From assembly GCF_000732605.1 (NCBI RefSeq), contig NZ_JPME01000020.1:62001-126000 (forward strand): 64,000 nt of DNA, written 5' to 3'. Origin of the DNA: Lacrimispora celerecrescens (GTDB lineage Bacteria > Bacillota > Clostridia > Lachnospirales > Lachnospiraceae). The notes under the pieces were generated by a model, which saw nothing but the letters and a program-made list of their open reading frames with translations, was not told the origin of the DNA and made no database searches. Positions 1-10,760 of this stretch are shown here, in pieces. The position numbers and the translations under genes are program-made. The stretch's first letter is position 1. Each line of letters begins with the position of its first letter.

Positions 1-255
1 TCTTGCATGATCTACGAGAATGGCAGTTACGCCATCCGGAACTTTTATCCTTTGCTCCACTACAAGGATCTCCACCCCGGCATTCACCACCTCAGGGATG
101 AATTCATGGGAGTCCGTTCTCGTTCCTTTCATGCAGACAAATACAACTCCCTTTCGGGCCTTTCGGGAGTCATAAATGACATCCTCTGCCTCCACGTCCA
201 GGCTACCCTGCAATACTTCATATTTTAAGTCTTTTAGCCATTCTCTAAACTTCAT
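1..255 (-). CDS. murE: UDP-N-acetylmuramyl-tripeptide synthetase MurE, N-terminal part (cut by window edge)
   Basis: The first 85 codons are present; the frame is still open at base 1. The start is ATG at 255, preceded by GGAGG at a five-base spacing. The protein begins MKFREWLKDL and carries the MurE N-terminal pattern: VIYDSRKARKGVVFVCMKG followed by DSHEFIPEVV, which matches the family's DSR...G..F....G...DGH.FI block that contacts the UDP part of the substrate. MurE adds the third stem-peptide residue to UDP-MurNAc-dipeptide in the cytoplasm. It follows fhs by 13 bases and is probably cotranscribed. The ATP-binding and ligase domains lie outside the window, so the amino acid added cannot be judged. 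Confidence 0.85.
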   Translation of the reverse strand, partial: MKFREWLKDLKYEVLQGSLDVEAEDVIYDSRKARKGVVFVCMKGTRTDSHEFIPEVVNAGVEILVVEQRIKVPDGVTAILVDHAR

Positions 256-268
256 TAAAACCTCCAAA

Positions 269-1939
269 TCAGAATAATCCGGTGATTACTCCATCTTCAT
301 TTACGTCAATATTATCTGCGGCCGGCTTCTTTGGAAGACCTGGCATGGTCATAATGGCTCCGGTTAAAATGACCACAAATCCAGCTCCGGCAGATACATA
401 AGCATCTCTTACGTTAATGTCAAAGCCTTCCGGTCTCCCAAGCTTTGCCTGGTCATCGGATAAGGAATATTGTGTCTTTGCCATACACACAGGAAGGCTG
501 CCAAAGCCCATTTCTTCAAACTTTCTTATGGCTTTTAACGCTGCCGGAGCATAGGTCACTCCAGCTGCGCCATAGATTCCTCTTGCAATTGTGGCAATCT
601 TATTTTCCAACCCCATTTCATCTGGATAAATGGGTGCAAAATTACTTTCTTTATGTTCCAGGGTATAAAGAACTTTTTCTGCCAGCTCTATGCCGCCCTC
701 TCCGCCTTTTTCCCATACCTGGGATAAGGCAAACTCACAGCCTCTCTCCTCACAAAACTCTTTGACAAACTGGTGTTCTGCCTCTGCGTCTGTGATAAAG
801 GAATTTAAGGTGACAATGACCGGAACGCCGTATTTCATCATATTTTCAATGTGCTTTTCCAGATTAACAATCCCTTTTTCGAGGGCTGCCAGGTTTTCTT
901 CCTTTAACTGGTCCTTAGGCACTCCGCCGTTGTATTTTAAGGCTCTTACGGTTGCCACCAGAACAATGGCATCGGGCTTTAATCCAGCTTTCCTGCATTT
1001 GATGTCCAGGAACTTTTCCGCGCCTAAATCCGCGCCAAACCCTGCCTCTGTCACAACAACATCAGCCAGCTTTAAGGCTGTTTTAGTTGCACGCACACTG
1101 TTACAGCCATGAGCGATGTTTGCAAAAGGTCCGCCGTGAACGATGGCACCGGTATGCTCCAGAGTTTGTATCAGGTTGGGCTTTAACGCATCCTTTAACA
1201 AAGCAGCCATAGCCCCCACTGCATTTAACTGGGCGGCAGTCACAGGCTCCCCAGCATAATTATATGCCACAATGATTCTTCCCAGCCGTTCTTTTAAATC
1301 TTCCATATCATTTGCAAGGCAAAGAATCGCCATGATTTCCGATGCAACCGTGATTACAAAGTGATCCTCTCTCACAAATCCTTCTGCTTTGGAACCAAGA
1401 CCTACCACAATGTTTCTGAGAGCACGGTCATTCATATCCAGGCAGCGTTTCCAGAGAATCTGGCGGGTATCGATTCCAAGCGCATTCCCCTGATGAATGT
1501 GATTATCCAACAGAGCTGCAAGCAGGTTATTGGCAGAGGTTATGGCATGGAAATCACCGGTAAAATGAAGATTTAAGTCTTCCATAGGCACAACCTGGGC
1601 ATATCCGCCGCCTGCCGCACCGCCTTTTATGCCAAAGCATGGTCCGAGGGAGGGTTCTCTGAGGGCGATAATCGCCTTTTTATCCAATTTCCCCAAGGCC
1701 TGCCCGAGGCCTACCGTAGTCGTGGTCTTCCCTTCTCCTGCCGGAGTAGGATTGATGGCGGTTACCAGAACCAGTTTGCCATCGGGGCGGTCTTTTACCC
1801 GCTCCCATAATTCATCCGTAAGCTTTGCCTTATACTTTCCGTAAAGTTCCAGCTCATCCTCACCGATCCCGTAGGATACAGCTACGTCTTTAATCGGATA
1901 CATTCTTGCCTCTTGTGCGATTTCGATATCTGTTTTCAT
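269..1939 (-). CDS. fhs: Formate--tetrahydrofolate ligase
   Basis: The 556-residue product has the usual family length. It makes 10-formyl-THF from formate, THF and ATP in the cytosol. The P-loop PTPAGEGKT sits at residues 64-72, and the conserved blocks [10 protein letters not shown] and [11 protein letters not shown] follow. The C-terminus has the family's [20 protein letters not shown] segment. AGGAGG lies eight bases before the ATG. It lies between ftsK and murE on the same strand. 10-formyl-THF is the cosubstrate of the AICAR formyltransferase encoded at 59252-60430, and the folate importer at 39107-39679 serves the same cofactor pool. No other Wood-Ljungdahl gene is adjacent. Confidence 0.97.
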   Translation of the reverse strand: MKTDIEIAQEARMYPIKDVAVSYGIGEDELELYGKYKAKLTDELWERVKDRPDGKLVLVTAINPTPAGEGKTTTTVGLGQALGKLDKKAIIALREPSLGPCFGIKGGAAGGGYAQVVPMEDLNLHFTGDFHAITSANNLLAALLDNHIHQGNALGIDTRQILWKRCLDMNDRALRNIVVGLGSKAEGFVREDHFVITVASEIMAILCLANDMEDLKERLGRIIVAYNYAGEPVTAAQLNAVGAMAALLKDALKPNLIQTLEHTGAIVHGGPFANIAHGCNSVRATKTALKLADVVVTEAGFGADLGAEKFLDIKCRKAGLKPDAIVLVATVRALKYNGGVPKDQLKEENLAALEKGIVNLEKHIENMMKYGVPVIVTLNSFITDAEAEHQFVKEFCEERGCEFALSQVWEKGGEGGIELAEKVLYTLEHKESNFAPIYPDEMGLENKIATIARGIYGAAGVTYAPAALKAIRKFEEMGFGSLPVCMAKTQYSLSDDQAKLGRPEGFDINVRDAYVSAGAGFVVILTGAIMTMPGLPKKPAADNIDVNEDGVITGLF

Positions 1940-1979
1940 TCTCCAATCCTCCTTCTATGTAAGTAACACAGTTCTATCA

Positions 1980-4658
1980 TTAATAACCCTGGGAAAGTAT
2001 TTCATCGAATTCCTCCAGGCTCATTAGTACCTTACGGGGTTTGGTTCCTTCCTCTTCTCCTACCACACCGGCTTCTGCAAGCTGATCCATGATCCGGGCA
2101 GCCCGGTTAAAGCCAATCTTAAACATTCTCTGCAGCATTCCAATGGAAGCCTTATCCTTTTCTATGATAAATTTTCCGGCCTGGACAAAATATTCATCCC
2201 TGTCATTTCCGCCGCCCTTTATCTCTCCGCCTGTTGGAGTGGAAGCAATCATGCTTTCTACTTCCGGGTTGTAATCTGCGGTCATACCCTGCTCTGTTAA
2301 GAATTCCACCACCTTAGAGACTTCAGAATCCGATACAAAGGCGCCCTGAACACGCAGCGGTTTTGGGTATCCTGCTGGATAAAAGAGCATATCACCTTTT
2401 CCAAGAAGCTTTTCCGCACCGTTCATATCAATAATGGTCCTGGAATCCACGCCGGAAGAAACCGCAAAGGCTACCCTGGATGGAACATTGGCTTTAATCA
2501 GACCTGTTATGACATTTACCGACGGACGCTGAGTAGCAATGACAAGATGAATGCCCGCAGCTCTGGCAAGCTGGGCCAGACGGCAGATGGAATCTTCCAC
2601 TTCTCCGGGAGCTACCATCATCAGATCCGCAAGCTCGTCGATAATGATGACAATCTGAGGCATCTTTTTAGGCTTATCCTCATCCTCAATATCTTTTATA
2701 CTCTCAACCTTTTCATTATATCCCTTAATTTCCCTGACATTATACTGGGCGAACTTATTATAACGGTCCGTCATCTCCGCCACCGCCCAGTTTAGGGCTC
2801 CGGAAGCCTTTTTGGGGTCAGTGACTACAGGAAGCAGCAAATGGGGAATTCCATTATAAACACTTAATTCCACCACCTTGGGATCCACCATGATCAGCTT
2901 CACATCCTCAGGGTCTGCCTTAAAAATAATACTCATAATCAAGGTGTTAATGCAGACGGACTTACCGGAACCAGTAGCTCCGGCAATTAACAGGTGGGGC
3001 ATCTTTGCAATGTCAGTGACAACCACCTGGCCGCCGATGTCTTTGCCCACCGCAAACGCAATCTTGGAGGAATGTTTCTGAAAACTGTCTGCTTCCAGAA
3101 TATCCCGTAAGTATACCATTTGATTTTCTTTATTGGGTACCTCAATGCCCACAGCAGATTTTCCTGGTATGGGTGCTTCTATTCGGATATCAGCAGCCGC
3201 CAGGCTCAATTTGATATCATCTGCCAGACTCACGATCTTACTGACCTTTACTCCTTGCTCCGGATGAAGTTCATACCTGGTTACGGAGGGTCCGCAGCTG
3301 ATATTGGTAACAGTAACCCCAACACCGAAGTTTTGTAAAGTCCGCTGAAGCTTGATGGCAGTATCCTTGTATTCCCGGTCGGAAAAGACCGCCGATTTTC
3401 CTTTTTTAAGCAGGGAGAGAGGCGGGTACTTATATTCCTTTTTCACAATCTCCTGTTTTTGCTTGATTTCAAGACTGACACTTAACCCATCTTCCTTTGC
3501 TGCCTCTTCCCGTTTCTTTTCCAGCTTTTTCTGTAGAGCTTCTGTATCCGTTTCTATTACCTTGCCGGAAGCAGTAACCACCTGTTTTGGCTCCTCCGGA
3601 ATGGTAAAGGTATCATTTCCTTCCTCGGGATAGAACTCCTCTTCCACAAACTCCAATTCCTTTAAGGTCTTGACCTCTTTCTTCATATATATGGAAGGTT
3701 CTTCCAGCGTCTCAGCAAACGATGTTCCTTCCATATCCGGATCAAAGGGAACCGTATCCTCGTCATCTTCCGGTACAGGTGAAAAACTGCCCCGGAAAAT
3801 ATCGGCAGGATTGGTTTCGTTTTCATCCACAGCAGTAACGGCAGACAACCGGTCTGCCTGGACCATAATATCATCTGCAAGGCTGTCAGGAACTTCTTCA
3901 ATCGGTTCTTCCACATAACTTTCTTCCCGGGCTCCCTCCAGTTTCGTGGCCTCTAAATTGACTCCCCGAAGCTTTTTCTCTTCCAAAAGCTGTTTACGGG
4001 CTTCCTGCCGCATTGCATGGACTTCCATATGCATGTCCATATTTTCCCTGGCATGGCGGTATGCTTTTCCGCTTCCCTTTTTCACAATATCTACAAATGA
4101 TTTTTCCGTAATGCAAACTGCAGATATGACAAGAAGGACACCGATCACCAGATAGGCTCCCACAACGCCGATGATGGAGGCAAGTCCTCCCGCAAGAAGG
4201 CCGCCTATAATACCGCCTCCTCTTCCGCTTACGGAAGCTTCAAAATAAATGTCGGCAAGTCCTATTCCCTCGCCGGCCTTTGCTCCAAAAAGGAGCTGTA
4301 AAAATCCACACAAAGAAACCAGCGCCAGAATAAAAGACGCTAGTTTAAAAGCAGCCCTGGGATTTCCCTGGTTGGAGATGTAAAACGCTGTTCCTGCAAA
4401 CAGCAGCACAGGCGCAACATATCCCACACTTCCGAAGATACCTAACTGTACGCTTCGCAGAAAATCCCCGACCACGCCGCATAAATGAAAGTTGCTAAAA
4501 AACAGAATGGCCGCAGCCAAAAATGACATAATGATCACGACTTCTGAATGGATAAATTCCGGTTCCGGTAAAATCACATTTTTTTTGGCGGCGGTATTTC
4601 TTGTTCTCCCGTTTTTTCCTTTTTTTGCTGTTGTACGTTTCTTCGTTGTCTCAGGCAC
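1980..4658 (-). CDS. ftsK: DNA translocase FtsK/SpoIIIE
   Basis: An 892-residue membrane-anchored DNA pump that moves chromosome ends through the division or sporulation septum. A Lys/Arg-rich N-terminus is followed by four hydrophobic segments in the first 190 residues, a long acidic linker, and the motor domain with Walker A GATGSGKS and Walker [13 protein letters not shown]. The C-terminal gamma domain ([20 protein letters not shown]...) reads orienting sequences. I place the start at GTG 4658 because GGGGGAAG lies directly upstream at good spacing. A longer frame opens with TTG at 4697 but has no ribosome site and a low-complexity start. tepA lies upstream on the same strand, an arrangement common in Clostridia. 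Confidence 0.95.
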   Translation of the reverse strand: MPETTKKRTTAKKGKNGRTRNTAAKKNVILPEPEFIHSEVVIIMSFLAAAILFFSNFHLCGVVGDFLRSVQLGIFGSVGYVAPVLLFAGTAFYISNQGNPRAAFKLASFILALVSLCGFLQLLFGAKAGEGIGLADIYFEASVSGRGGGIIGGLLAGGLASIIGVVGAYLVIGVLLVISAVCITEKSFVDIVKKGSGKAYRHARENMDMHMEVHAMRQEARKQLLEEKKLRGVNLEATKLEGAREESYVEEPIEEVPDSLADDIMVQADRLSAVTAVDENETNPADIFRGSFSPVPEDDEDTVPFDPDMEGTSFAETLEEPSIYMKKEVKTLKELEFVEEEFYPEEGNDTFTIPEEPKQVVTASGKVIETDTEALQKKLEKKREEAAKEDGLSVSLEIKQKQEIVKKEYKYPPLSLLKKGKSAVFSDREYKDTAIKLQRTLQNFGVGVTVTNISCGPSVTRYELHPEQGVKVSKIVSLADDIKLSLAAADIRIEAPIPGKSAVGIEVPNKENQMVYLRDILEADSFQKHSSKIAFAVGKDIGGQVVVTDIAKMPHLLIAGATGSGKSVCINTLIMSIIFKADPEDVKLIMVDPKVVELSVYNGIPHLLLPVVTDPKKASGALNWAVAEMTDRYNKFAQYNVREIKGYNEKVESIKDIEDEDKPKKMPQIVIIIDELADLMMVAPGEVEDSICRLAQLARAAGIHLVIATQRPSVNVITGLIKANVPSRVAFAVSSGVDSRTIIDMNGAEKLLGKGDMLFYPAGYPKPLRVQGAFVSDSEVSKVVEFLTEQGMTADYNPEVESMIASTPTGGEIKGGGNDRDEYFVQAGKFIIEKDKASIGMLQRMFKIGFNRAARIMDQLAEAGVVGEEEGTKPRKVLMSLEEFDEILSQGY

Positions 4659-4720
4659 AATACTTCCCCCTTCTATACCGTTGGTAACAGTATACAAAAA
4701 AATCGGAAGAATTGCAACGA

Positions 4721-5500
4721 TTAACGGGAAGCAGTTTCCATCAGTTCATATAATTTTTTTAAAGCATCCTTGATTCCGCCCACTTCATTAATCAGGCCTT
4801 CTTTTACCGTTTCCTCGCCAACCAGCACGGTTCCTAAGTCTCTGGTGAGCATTTCCGTATTCAGCATAAGACGTTTTAACTGATCGTAGGCAATCTTTGC
4901 GTGGCTGGAAACAAAGCTTAGGATCCGATCCTGTATCATTTCAAAATACTCATAAGTCTGGGAGGCACCAATCACCATTCCTGTCATTCTTACGGGATGT
5001 ACCATCATGGTTCCAGTAGGTACGATAAAGGAATAATCTGTGCAAACTGCTAAGGGAACTCCAATGGAATGGCTTCCTCCAAGAACCAAAGATACGGTTG
5101 GGATGCTTAAGGAAGCGATCATTTCCGCTATTGCGAGACCTGCATCCACGTCGCCGCCGGAGGTATTTAAAAGAACCAAAAGTCCTTCCACGGAATCATC
5201 ATCTTCAATCTCGGCCAGTTTCGGGAGGATGTGATCGTATTTAGTGGCCTTGCTGTTTCCGGATAAATTTTCATGGCCCTCCACCTCTCCGATAATGGAG
5301 ATCAGATGGATTTTCCGCTTGTTGGCATTGTCATCAAGGGTCATTTGGCCATATTCTTCCAGCTTTTCATCCTCTTTTTGTTCTATATCCTTTTCTGTTT
5401 TCTTTTCATCAAGGTTTTCCTTGCGCTCATTGCCGGCAGGCCTATTCTTTTTTTCCTCTGATTCTTCGTTCTTCCCGTTCTTATCCTGATACTCTCTCAC
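4721..5500 (-). CDS. tepA: ClpP-class serine protease, TepA family
   Basis: This 259-residue protein starts at GTG with AGGAGG eight bases upstream. The first 60 residues are very charged and low in complexity (Glu/Lys rich). The ClpP/crotonase-like domain starts near residue 63. The likely nucleophile is Ser145 in GGSHSIGV and the general base His168 in [19 protein letters not shown] is the oxyanion-side loop. No signal peptide is visible, so it should be cytosolic. Family members are annotated as translocation-enhancing or SDH-family peptidases, but the substrate is unknown. The upstream neighbour on the plus strand is divergent, so a tepA promoter should lie within 5501-5670; I could not assign it. 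Confidence 0.88.
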   Translation of the reverse strand: MREYQDKNGKNEESEEKKNRPAGNERKENLDEKKTEKDIEQKEDEKLEEYGQMTLDDNANKRKIHLISIIGEVEGHENLSGNSKATKYDHILPKLAEIEDDDSVEGLLVLLNTSGGDVDAGLAIAEMIASLSIPTVSLVLGGSHSIGVPLAVCTDYSFIVPTGTMMVHPVRMTGMVIGASQTYEYFEMIQDRILSFVSSHAKIAYDQLKRLMLNTEMLTRDLGTVLVGEETVKEGLINEVGGIKDALKKLYELMETASR

Positions 5501-5672
5501 CTTATAAACCTCCTGTTTTACTGTAAATTTTGTAGTTGCCCCGCTTTCCGTGACGTAATGGAATATTCATGGGGTATTTCCATATGATGTGGAGAAAACC
5601 ATAAAAATATGCTTGTAAAACTTAAAACAGGATTTTCTGCCTTCCTATCAAAGCCAGTCTTCAACCTTACTC

Positions 5673-5696
5673 AATCACAATATTTTAATTGTGATT
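5673..5696. promoter_or_regulatory. Perfect inverted repeat upstream of the citrate synthase promoter (operator candidate)
   Basis: AATCACAAT-N6-ATTGTGATT is a perfect 9-bp inverted repeat ending 11 bases before the -35 box. The position suits a dimeric regulator of the citrate synthase-aconitase pair. The rest of 5501-5836 holds only this repeat, the promoter and the leader hairpin. Confidence 0.6.
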
Positions 5697-5707
5697 ATAA
5701 CAAGTTG

Positions 5708-5736
5708 TTGACTTTGATACTTCCACATGGTAAACT
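5708..5736 (+). promoter_or_regulatory. Promoter for citrate synthase-aconitase operon
   Basis: TTGACT (5708-5713), a 17-base spacer and TAAACT (5731-5736) form a good vegetative promoter. The expected start near 5743 gives a leader of about 127 bases that contains the hairpin at 5777-5810. Confidence 0.65.
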
Positions 5737-5776
5737 ACCAAACAACATAAATGAAGTCACATTTTTGCCAATGGAG

Positions 5777-5810
5777 GCAGCGCCGGAGTGATCCTTTGCG
5801 CTGCTTTTCT
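5777..5810 (+). terminator. Terminator-like hairpin in the citrate synthase leader (possible attenuator)
   Basis: GCAGCGC (5777-5783) pairs perfectly with GCGCTGC (5798-5804), with an inner GGA/TCC pairing, and is followed by TTTTCT. It lies between the promoter and the citrate synthase start, where it could stop transcription early. No antiterminator stem or known riboswitch was recognised. Confidence 0.5.
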
Positions 5811-5869
5811 ATAAACAGATACCTGACTTTCTGGCTGTGGCTAAACTTAAAAAAAGGAGAGATCGCCTC

Positions 5870-7201
5870 ATGAACAACTTTTTTATCGCTCAGACCTTTG
5901 GTAAATCCTCTAATTACACGGATATTCCAAACAATTTATTTAAGGAACACAATGTAAAAAAAGGCCTCCGCAACGAAGACGGCACCGGAGTCCGGGTAGG
6001 CTTAACCCGCGTATCTGACGTAGTAGGCTATGAAATCGAAGACGGAAAAAAGGTCAACGTTCCTGGCAAGCTCTATTACCGGGGAATTGAAATCGGCGAT
6101 CTGGTAAATGGAAAAAATCAGGAACGCTATGGTTTTGAGGAGACTTCATTTTTACTCCTTTTCGGGTATCTTCCCTCTAAAAAGGAATTGAGAGAATTCA
6201 CATCCACCCTTAGCCGGAACTACCATCTCCCTGATGAATTTTTAGAAAAGAATATGCTTCGCACCCCTTCCCGCAATCTGATGAACAGCCTTCAGCAGAG
6301 CATTCTGGCTCTCTACGATTATGATGAGGAACCAGATAATGTGGATCCATATGAGACACTTTTAAAGGGGATCAACATCCTGGCAAAACTTCCTTCTCTT
6401 TCCGTCTACGCGTACCAGAGCAAGGTTCATTATTATGAAAGAGACAGCCTGATTATTCATTATCCAAAGCCGGAATATTCTGTGGCAGAGAACATTCTCT
6501 ACATGCTGCGACGGGATGGGAACTTTACCGAGCAGGAAGCAAACCTATTAGATGTGATGCTGATGATCCACGCAGACCATGGCGGCGGAAACAACTCCAC
6601 CTTTACCAATGTAGTCATATCTTCCACAGGAACCGATATTTATTCAGCTATCTCCGCTTCCATCGGCTCCTTAAAGGGGCCAAAGCACGGCGGTGCCAAT
6701 ATATGCTGCAGTGAAATGATCAAAGCCATCGAAAAGGAAATCGGCCTAAAGGCAACCGAAGCCCAGATGAAGGCAGTAATCCAGAAGATCCTCGCAAAGG
6801 ATTTTTATGATAATTCCGGTCTTGTATACGGACTTGGCCATGCGGTTTATACAGTATCCGATCCTAGAGCGGATTTATTAAAAGTTTGTTGTGAAAAACT
6901 TGCCAAACAGAAAAACAGGGAAGATGAATATGAATTCCTTACAAAATTTGAAAAGGTTGCCAAAGCATACCTGGCCGGCAACGGAAAAACCCTGTCAAAC
7001 AATGTAGACTTCTACAGTGGTTTCGCTTATAATATGTTACAGATACCGGAAGATATGTATACGCCTTTGTTTGTCTGCTCTCGTATGGCAGGCTGGCTGG
7101 CACACAATATCGAAAACAAGCTGTACGACGGAAGAATCATGCGTCCGGCGACAAAATACGTAGGAGAAACTATATCCTACAAAAAAAGAGAGGAACGATA
7201 G
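5870..7201 (+). CDS. gltA: Citrate synthase
   Basis: A 443-residue citrate synthase that condenses oxaloacetate with acetyl-CoA. Family landmarks are KGPKHGGANI and GLGHAVYTVSDPRA, which hold catalytic histidines, and NNVDFYSGF near the C-terminus, which holds the catalytic aspartate. The chosen ATG at 5870 has AAGGAGA nine bases upstream; a GTG in frame at 5837 would add 11 poorly conserved residues without a ribosome site. It is followed by aconitase after 3 bases, so the two are cotranscribed. In a fermentative clostridium the pair would make 2-oxoglutarate for glutamate. No isocitrate dehydrogenase lies in the window. Confidence 0.95.
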   Translation: MNNFFIAQTFGKSSNYTDIPNNLFKEHNVKKGLRNEDGTGVRVGLTRVSDVVGYEIEDGKKVNVPGKLYYRGIEIGDLVNGKNQERYGFEETSFLLLFGYLPSKKELREFTSTLSRNYHLPDEFLEKNMLRTPSRNLMNSLQQSILALYDYDEEPDNVDPYETLLKGINILAKLPSLSVYAYQSKVHYYERDSLIIHYPKPEYSVAENILYMLRRDGNFTEQEANLLDVMLMIHADHGGGNNSTFTNVVISSTGTDIYSAISASIGSLKGPKHGGANICCSEMIKAIEKEIGLKATEAQMKAVIQKILAKDFYDNSGLVYGLGHAVYTVSDPRADLLKVCCEKLAKQKNREDEYEFLTKFEKVAKAYLAGNGKTLSNNVDFYSGFAYNMLQIPEDMYTPLFVCSRMAGWLAHNIENKLYDGRIMRPATKYVGETISYKKREER

Positions 7202-7204
7202 CAT

Positions 7205-9517
7205 ATGGTGAAATTGTATGACGGCGGAGCTTATCTTGTACATGGAACGGAACTGGTTCCGGATCAGGAAGCAGAAAAAGTTGCTGCCCTTACAGGAAAG
7301 GCTCCAGATAAGGCTGAGGCAAAAAAAGGTACCATCGCCTATTCCATTTTAAAGAATCACAACACTTCGGATCATATGGATCATTTGAAGCTCCGTTTTG
7401 ACTCCATGGCCTCCCACGACATTACATTTGTAGGAATTATCCAGACTGCCCGTGCATCAGGGCTTAAAGAATTTCCTATTCCATACATTATGACCAACTG
7501 TCATAACTCTTTATGTGCAGTTGGCGGTACCATTAACGAGGATGATCACGTATTCGGACTTTCCGCTGCTAAAAAATACGGCGGGATCTTTGTTCCGCCT
7601 CATATTGCTGTCATCCATCAGTACATGCGGGAAATGATGGCCGGCTGCGGACGCATGATCCTCGGCTCTGACAGCCATACCCGATATGGAGCCCTGGGAA
7701 CCATGGCCATAGGAGAAGGCGGCGGGGAACTGGTAAAGCAGCTTCTTTGTGACACCTATGATGTGGCTTATCCCGGCGTTGTGGCCATTTATCTTACGGG
7801 AAGTCCTGCTCCATCCGTTGGCCCTCACGATGTGGCCCTGGCCATTATCGGAGCGGTCTTTAAAAGCGGCTATGTTAAGAACAAGATCATGGAATTCGTA
7901 GGACCCGGTGTGTCCTCTATGGATACGGACTATCGAAACGGCGTGGACGTTATGACAACGGAAACCACCTGCCTTTCCTCTATCTGGAGAACCGATGAGG
8001 ACACAAAAGCCTATCTGGACCTACATGGCCGGGGAGATGCTTACAAAGAATTAAATCCCGAAGAAGTGGCTTACTACGATGGAGTGGCTTATGTGGACTT
8101 AAGCACCATTAAGCCTATGATCGCACTGCCCTTCCACCCAAGCAATACCTATGAGATCGAGGAATTAAATAATAACCTTGGAGACATTCTCCGCACTGTT
8201 GAAAAGGAAGCAGAACGCATTGTGGGCAGTTCCAAAGCAAACCTTTCCTTAACAGATAAGATCGTTAATGGAAAACTGATGGTTCAGCAGGGAGTGATCG
8301 CAGGCTGTGCCGGTGGAAACTACTCCAATGTTATGGCTGCGGCCCATATTCTGACCGGTAAAAACTGCGGAAATGACATCTTTAATTTATCCGTATATCC
8401 TTCTTCCCAGCCGGTTTATATGGATCTGGTAAAAAAGGGAGCCATCTCAGAACTGATGTCTGCCGGAGCAACCGTCCGGACGGCCTTCTGCGGCCCATGC
8501 TTTGGCGCAGGGGACACCCCTTCCAACAATTCCTTAAGCATCCGCCACACCACAAGAAACTTCCCCAACCGGGAAGGTTCCAAACCAGGCAGCGGACAGA
8601 TTTCCTGTGTCGCCCTCATGGATGCCAGATCCATTGCTGCTACAGCGGCAAACGGCGGCTATCTTACATCTGCGGAAGGCTATGGAGAGGATTACAAAGT
8701 TCCTGCCTATGAATTTGATCCATCTTCCTATGAGAGACGTGTGTATCAGGGATTCGGAAAGGCTCAGCCTGAAGTTCCCCTGATTTACGGTCCAAATATC
8801 AAGGACTGGCCGGCTATGAGTGCTCTGACGGAAAATATCATGTTACGGGTATGCTCAAAGATCATGGATCCGGTCACTACCACTGATGAACTGATTCCTT
8901 CCGGAGAAACCTCTTCCTACCGCTCCAACCCTCTCGGACTTGCGGAATTTACCTTGTCCCGCCGGGATCCGGAATATGTGGAACGCTCAAAGAAAGTAAA
9001 TGCGCTGGAGCAGACAAGAAAAGCCGGCACTTCTCCCTTAGAGGCTGACCGATCACTTGAAACTGCATTTAAGGCCCTGGCTGCTTATTTAAACCAGCCG
9101 GAATTGAATGTAGGGGAAACAGAGATTGGAAGTATGATTTACGCAGTAAAGCCGGGTGATGGCTCTGCCCGTGAACAGGCAGCCAGCTGCCAGCGAGTGC
9201 TGGGCGGCCTTGCCAATATTGCAAAAGAATATGCGACCAAACGATACCGCTCCAATGTTATGAACTGGGGAATGCTTCCCTTCCTTCTTGATGCAGAGCC
9301 GGATTTTGAGGTGGGGGATTTCATCTATGTACCTGGAATCCGCATAGCTCTTGATGGAGATATGAACCACATTCCAGCTTACGTAGTGAAAAACGAAGAA
9401 GGAAATCCGATTCATGAGATAGAACTGCACATTGCTGATATGACCCCGGAAGAACGGGAAATCGTAAAAGCAGGCTGCCTGATTAATTATAATAGAAACA
9501 AAAACCAACAGCAGTAA
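7205..9517 (+). CDS. Aconitate hydratase
   Basis: A 770-residue aconitase of the monomeric type, interconverting citrate and isocitrate. It has [21 protein letters not shown] in the N-terminal half. Probable iron-sulfur ligands are the cysteines in GCAGG and [13 protein letters not shown]-terminal swivel-like domain follows a linker near residue 600. GAGGAA lies just before the citrate synthase stop, so translation is likely coupled. The length fits the clostridial 'hydratase' branch rather than the 900-residue AcnA. A strong hairpin follows the stop codon. Oxygen sensitivity of the [4Fe-4S] cluster is expected from the family, not shown here. Confidence 0.92.
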   Translation: MVKLYDGGAYLVHGTELVPDQEAEKVAALTGKAPDKAEAKKGTIAYSILKNHNTSDHMDHLKLRFDSMASHDITFVGIIQTARASGLKEFPIPYIMTNCHNSLCAVGGTINEDDHVFGLSAAKKYGGIFVPPHIAVIHQYMREMMAGCGRMILGSDSHTRYGALGTMAIGEGGGELVKQLLCDTYDVAYPGVVAIYLTGSPAPSVGPHDVALAIIGAVFKSGYVKNKIMEFVGPGVSSMDTDYRNGVDVMTTETTCLSSIWRTDEDTKAYLDLHGRGDAYKELNPEEVAYYDGVAYVDLSTIKPMIALPFHPSNTYEIEELNNNLGDILRTVEKEAERIVGSSKANLSLTDKIVNGKLMVQQGVIAGCAGGNYSNVMAAAHILTGKNCGNDIFNLSVYPSSQPVYMDLVKKGAISELMSAGATVRTAFCGPCFGAGDTPSNNSLSIRHTTRNFPNREGSKPGSGQISCVALMDARSIAATAANGGYLTSAEGYGEDYKVPAYEFDPSSYERRVYQGFGKAQPEVPLIYGPNIKDWPAMSALTENIMLRVCSKIMDPVTTTDELIPSGETSSYRSNPLGLAEFTLSRRDPEYVERSKKVNALEQTRKAGTSPLEADRSLETAFKALAAYLNQPELNVGETEIGSMIYAVKPGDGSAREQAASCQRVLGGLANIAKEYATKRYRSNVMNWGMLPFLLDAEPDFEVGDFIYVPGIRIALDGDMNHIPAYVVKNEEGNPIHEIELHIADMTPEEREIVKAGCLINYNRNKNQQQ

Positions 9518-9531
9518 TTATAAAAGAATTG

Positions 9532-9590
9532 CCCCCGGACATGGAGCTGGTATATAAGCCAGATTCCAATCCGGGGGTATGTTTTATTTT
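9532..9590. terminator. Bidirectional terminator between aconitase and binding lipoprotein
   Basis: CCCCCGGA (9532-9539) pairs with TCCGGGGG (9570-9577), with an inner CTGG/CCAG stem, followed by a T-rich tract on the plus strand. It separates two convergent operons. Confidence 0.8.
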
Positions 9591-10720
9591 ATGATTTTTT
9601 CTACCTGTGTATCATCAAGAGTCACATGATAAAATAGTTCGTAGAAATCTTTTACCTCTTGTTTGATATCAATATTATACTGTTCGGGATATACAAGATT
9701 GCCCAGCCACAAAATCCCGATCATCCGGTTAACAGAAGGCGGACTGCTCATAAAGCTATATGGAACAGAAGGTATCTGATAAACCTTCCCCTCTTTCACT
9801 GCATGTAATTCCCCCCAGACTTTATCCGTTGTTATGGTTTGGTACAGGGCCTCGGAATCCGCAATGATAATATCCGGCTGCCACAGAAGAAGCTGTTCAA
9901 AGGATACTTCGCTTCCGCCGCCGCTTGATACCATTTCAACTTTAGCTGCATTTTCCGCACCGATCTGTTCGATGACCCTGGCATGGATGGAACCTTCTGC
10001 ATTGGTGTGAAGTCCGTCATCTCCAATAGCGAAATAAACCGATTTCTTTTCAGCAAGCTGCTCCCTGGCTGTTTTAGACCTTTTCAGTGTGTTATTGCAA
10101 TAATCCGCCAGTTTCTTTGCCTGATCAGTGTCTCCGGTAAGTTCTCCCAGCTTTTCATAAGCAGAACTCATGGTATCTAAATCTGCCTCTATAAAGATGA
10201 CCGGCATATTTAGTTGTTCCTGAAGGGCATCCATATCCTCTTTTACGGTTTTTTTCGCTTCTCCGATATCAATGATCACATCCGGACTTTCCGCAATGAG
10301 AGCCTCCATGTTAAGATTTGCATTCTTCCCATAAAACTGGCCGAATTTAGGAAGTGACCAATATTTTTCGTCAATATACTGCTTTGCACCTTCTGAAAAA
10401 TCAGAAGCAAGTCCGGACAGCTTATCCGGACAAAGGGTATAAAGCACGATCTGTGCCAAAGGACCGGAAGGAGCAATCTTATTAATTTCCTTTGGCAATG
10501 TAACTTCTCTCCCTGCTGAATCCGTGAACACTCTGCTATCCGACTGTGCCCCTGATTCGCCCGCGTTTTCTGTTTCTGCCTGAGTTTCCGCTATTCCATA
10601 TGCAGTTGACTCTGCCAGACTGTCTGGAATTTCCTGGCCGCTTCCTTTTTGACAGCCATTTGCCAGTACTGCCACAGCAAGGAACGCAGCAAGTACCAGA
10701 CCTCTTCTTGTTTTTTTCAT
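9584..10720 (-). CDS. ABC transporter substrate-binding lipoprotein (FepB/BtuF-like)
   Basis: A 378-residue lipoprotein: charged start MKKTRR, a hydrophobic stretch, and lipobox LANGC at about residue 23, then a Ser/Gly/Glu-rich linker. The mature part has the two-lobe helical-backbone fold of iron-siderophore, heme and cobalamin binders (VFTDSAGREVTLPKEINKI opening; PDVIIDIG and QPDIIIADS strands). It is the last gene of the six-gene operon and would feed the FecCD permease at 12293-13309. The ligand cannot be read from sequence; the XdhC-like and DUF364-like neighbours argue for a metal or metal chelate rather than plain siderophore iron. GGGGGA precedes the ATG. Confidence 0.85.
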   Translation of the reverse strand: MKKTRRGLVLAAFLAVAVLANGCQKGSGQEIPDSLAESTAYGIAETQAETENAGESGAQSDSRVFTDSAGREVTLPKEINKIAPSGPLAQIVLYTLCPDKLSGLASDFSEGAKQYIDEKYWSLPKFGQFYGKNANLNMEALIAESPDVIIDIGEAKKTVKEDMDALQEQLNMPVIFIEADLDTMSSAYEKLGELTGDTDQAKKLADYCNNTLKRSKTAREQLAEKKSVYFAIGDDGLHTNAEGSIHARVIEQIGAENAAKVEMVSSGGGSEVSFEQLLLWQPDIIIADSEALYQTITTDKVWGELHAVKEGKVYQIPSVPYSFMSSPPSVNRMIGILWLGNLVYPEQYNIDIKQEVKDFYELFYHVTLDDTQVEKIIK

Positions 10721-10760
10721 AAAATCCCCCTATTCCGCCGCTTTTGCGGCTTAAATTTAT

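Noticed and set aside
690-1112. 140-codon plus-strand frame opposite fhs
   Set aside because: Antisense shadow of a highly conserved gene; low-complexity Ser/Pro-rich translation and no ribosome site.
5609-5791. 60-codon plus-strand frame in the citrate synthase leader
   Set aside because: It runs through the inverted repeat, the -35/-10 boxes and the first hairpin arm, and has no ribosome site at proper spacing.
9089-9508. 139-codon minus-strand frame inside aconitase
   Set aside because: Antisense shadow; no family resemblance and it lies wholly in conserved coding sequence.
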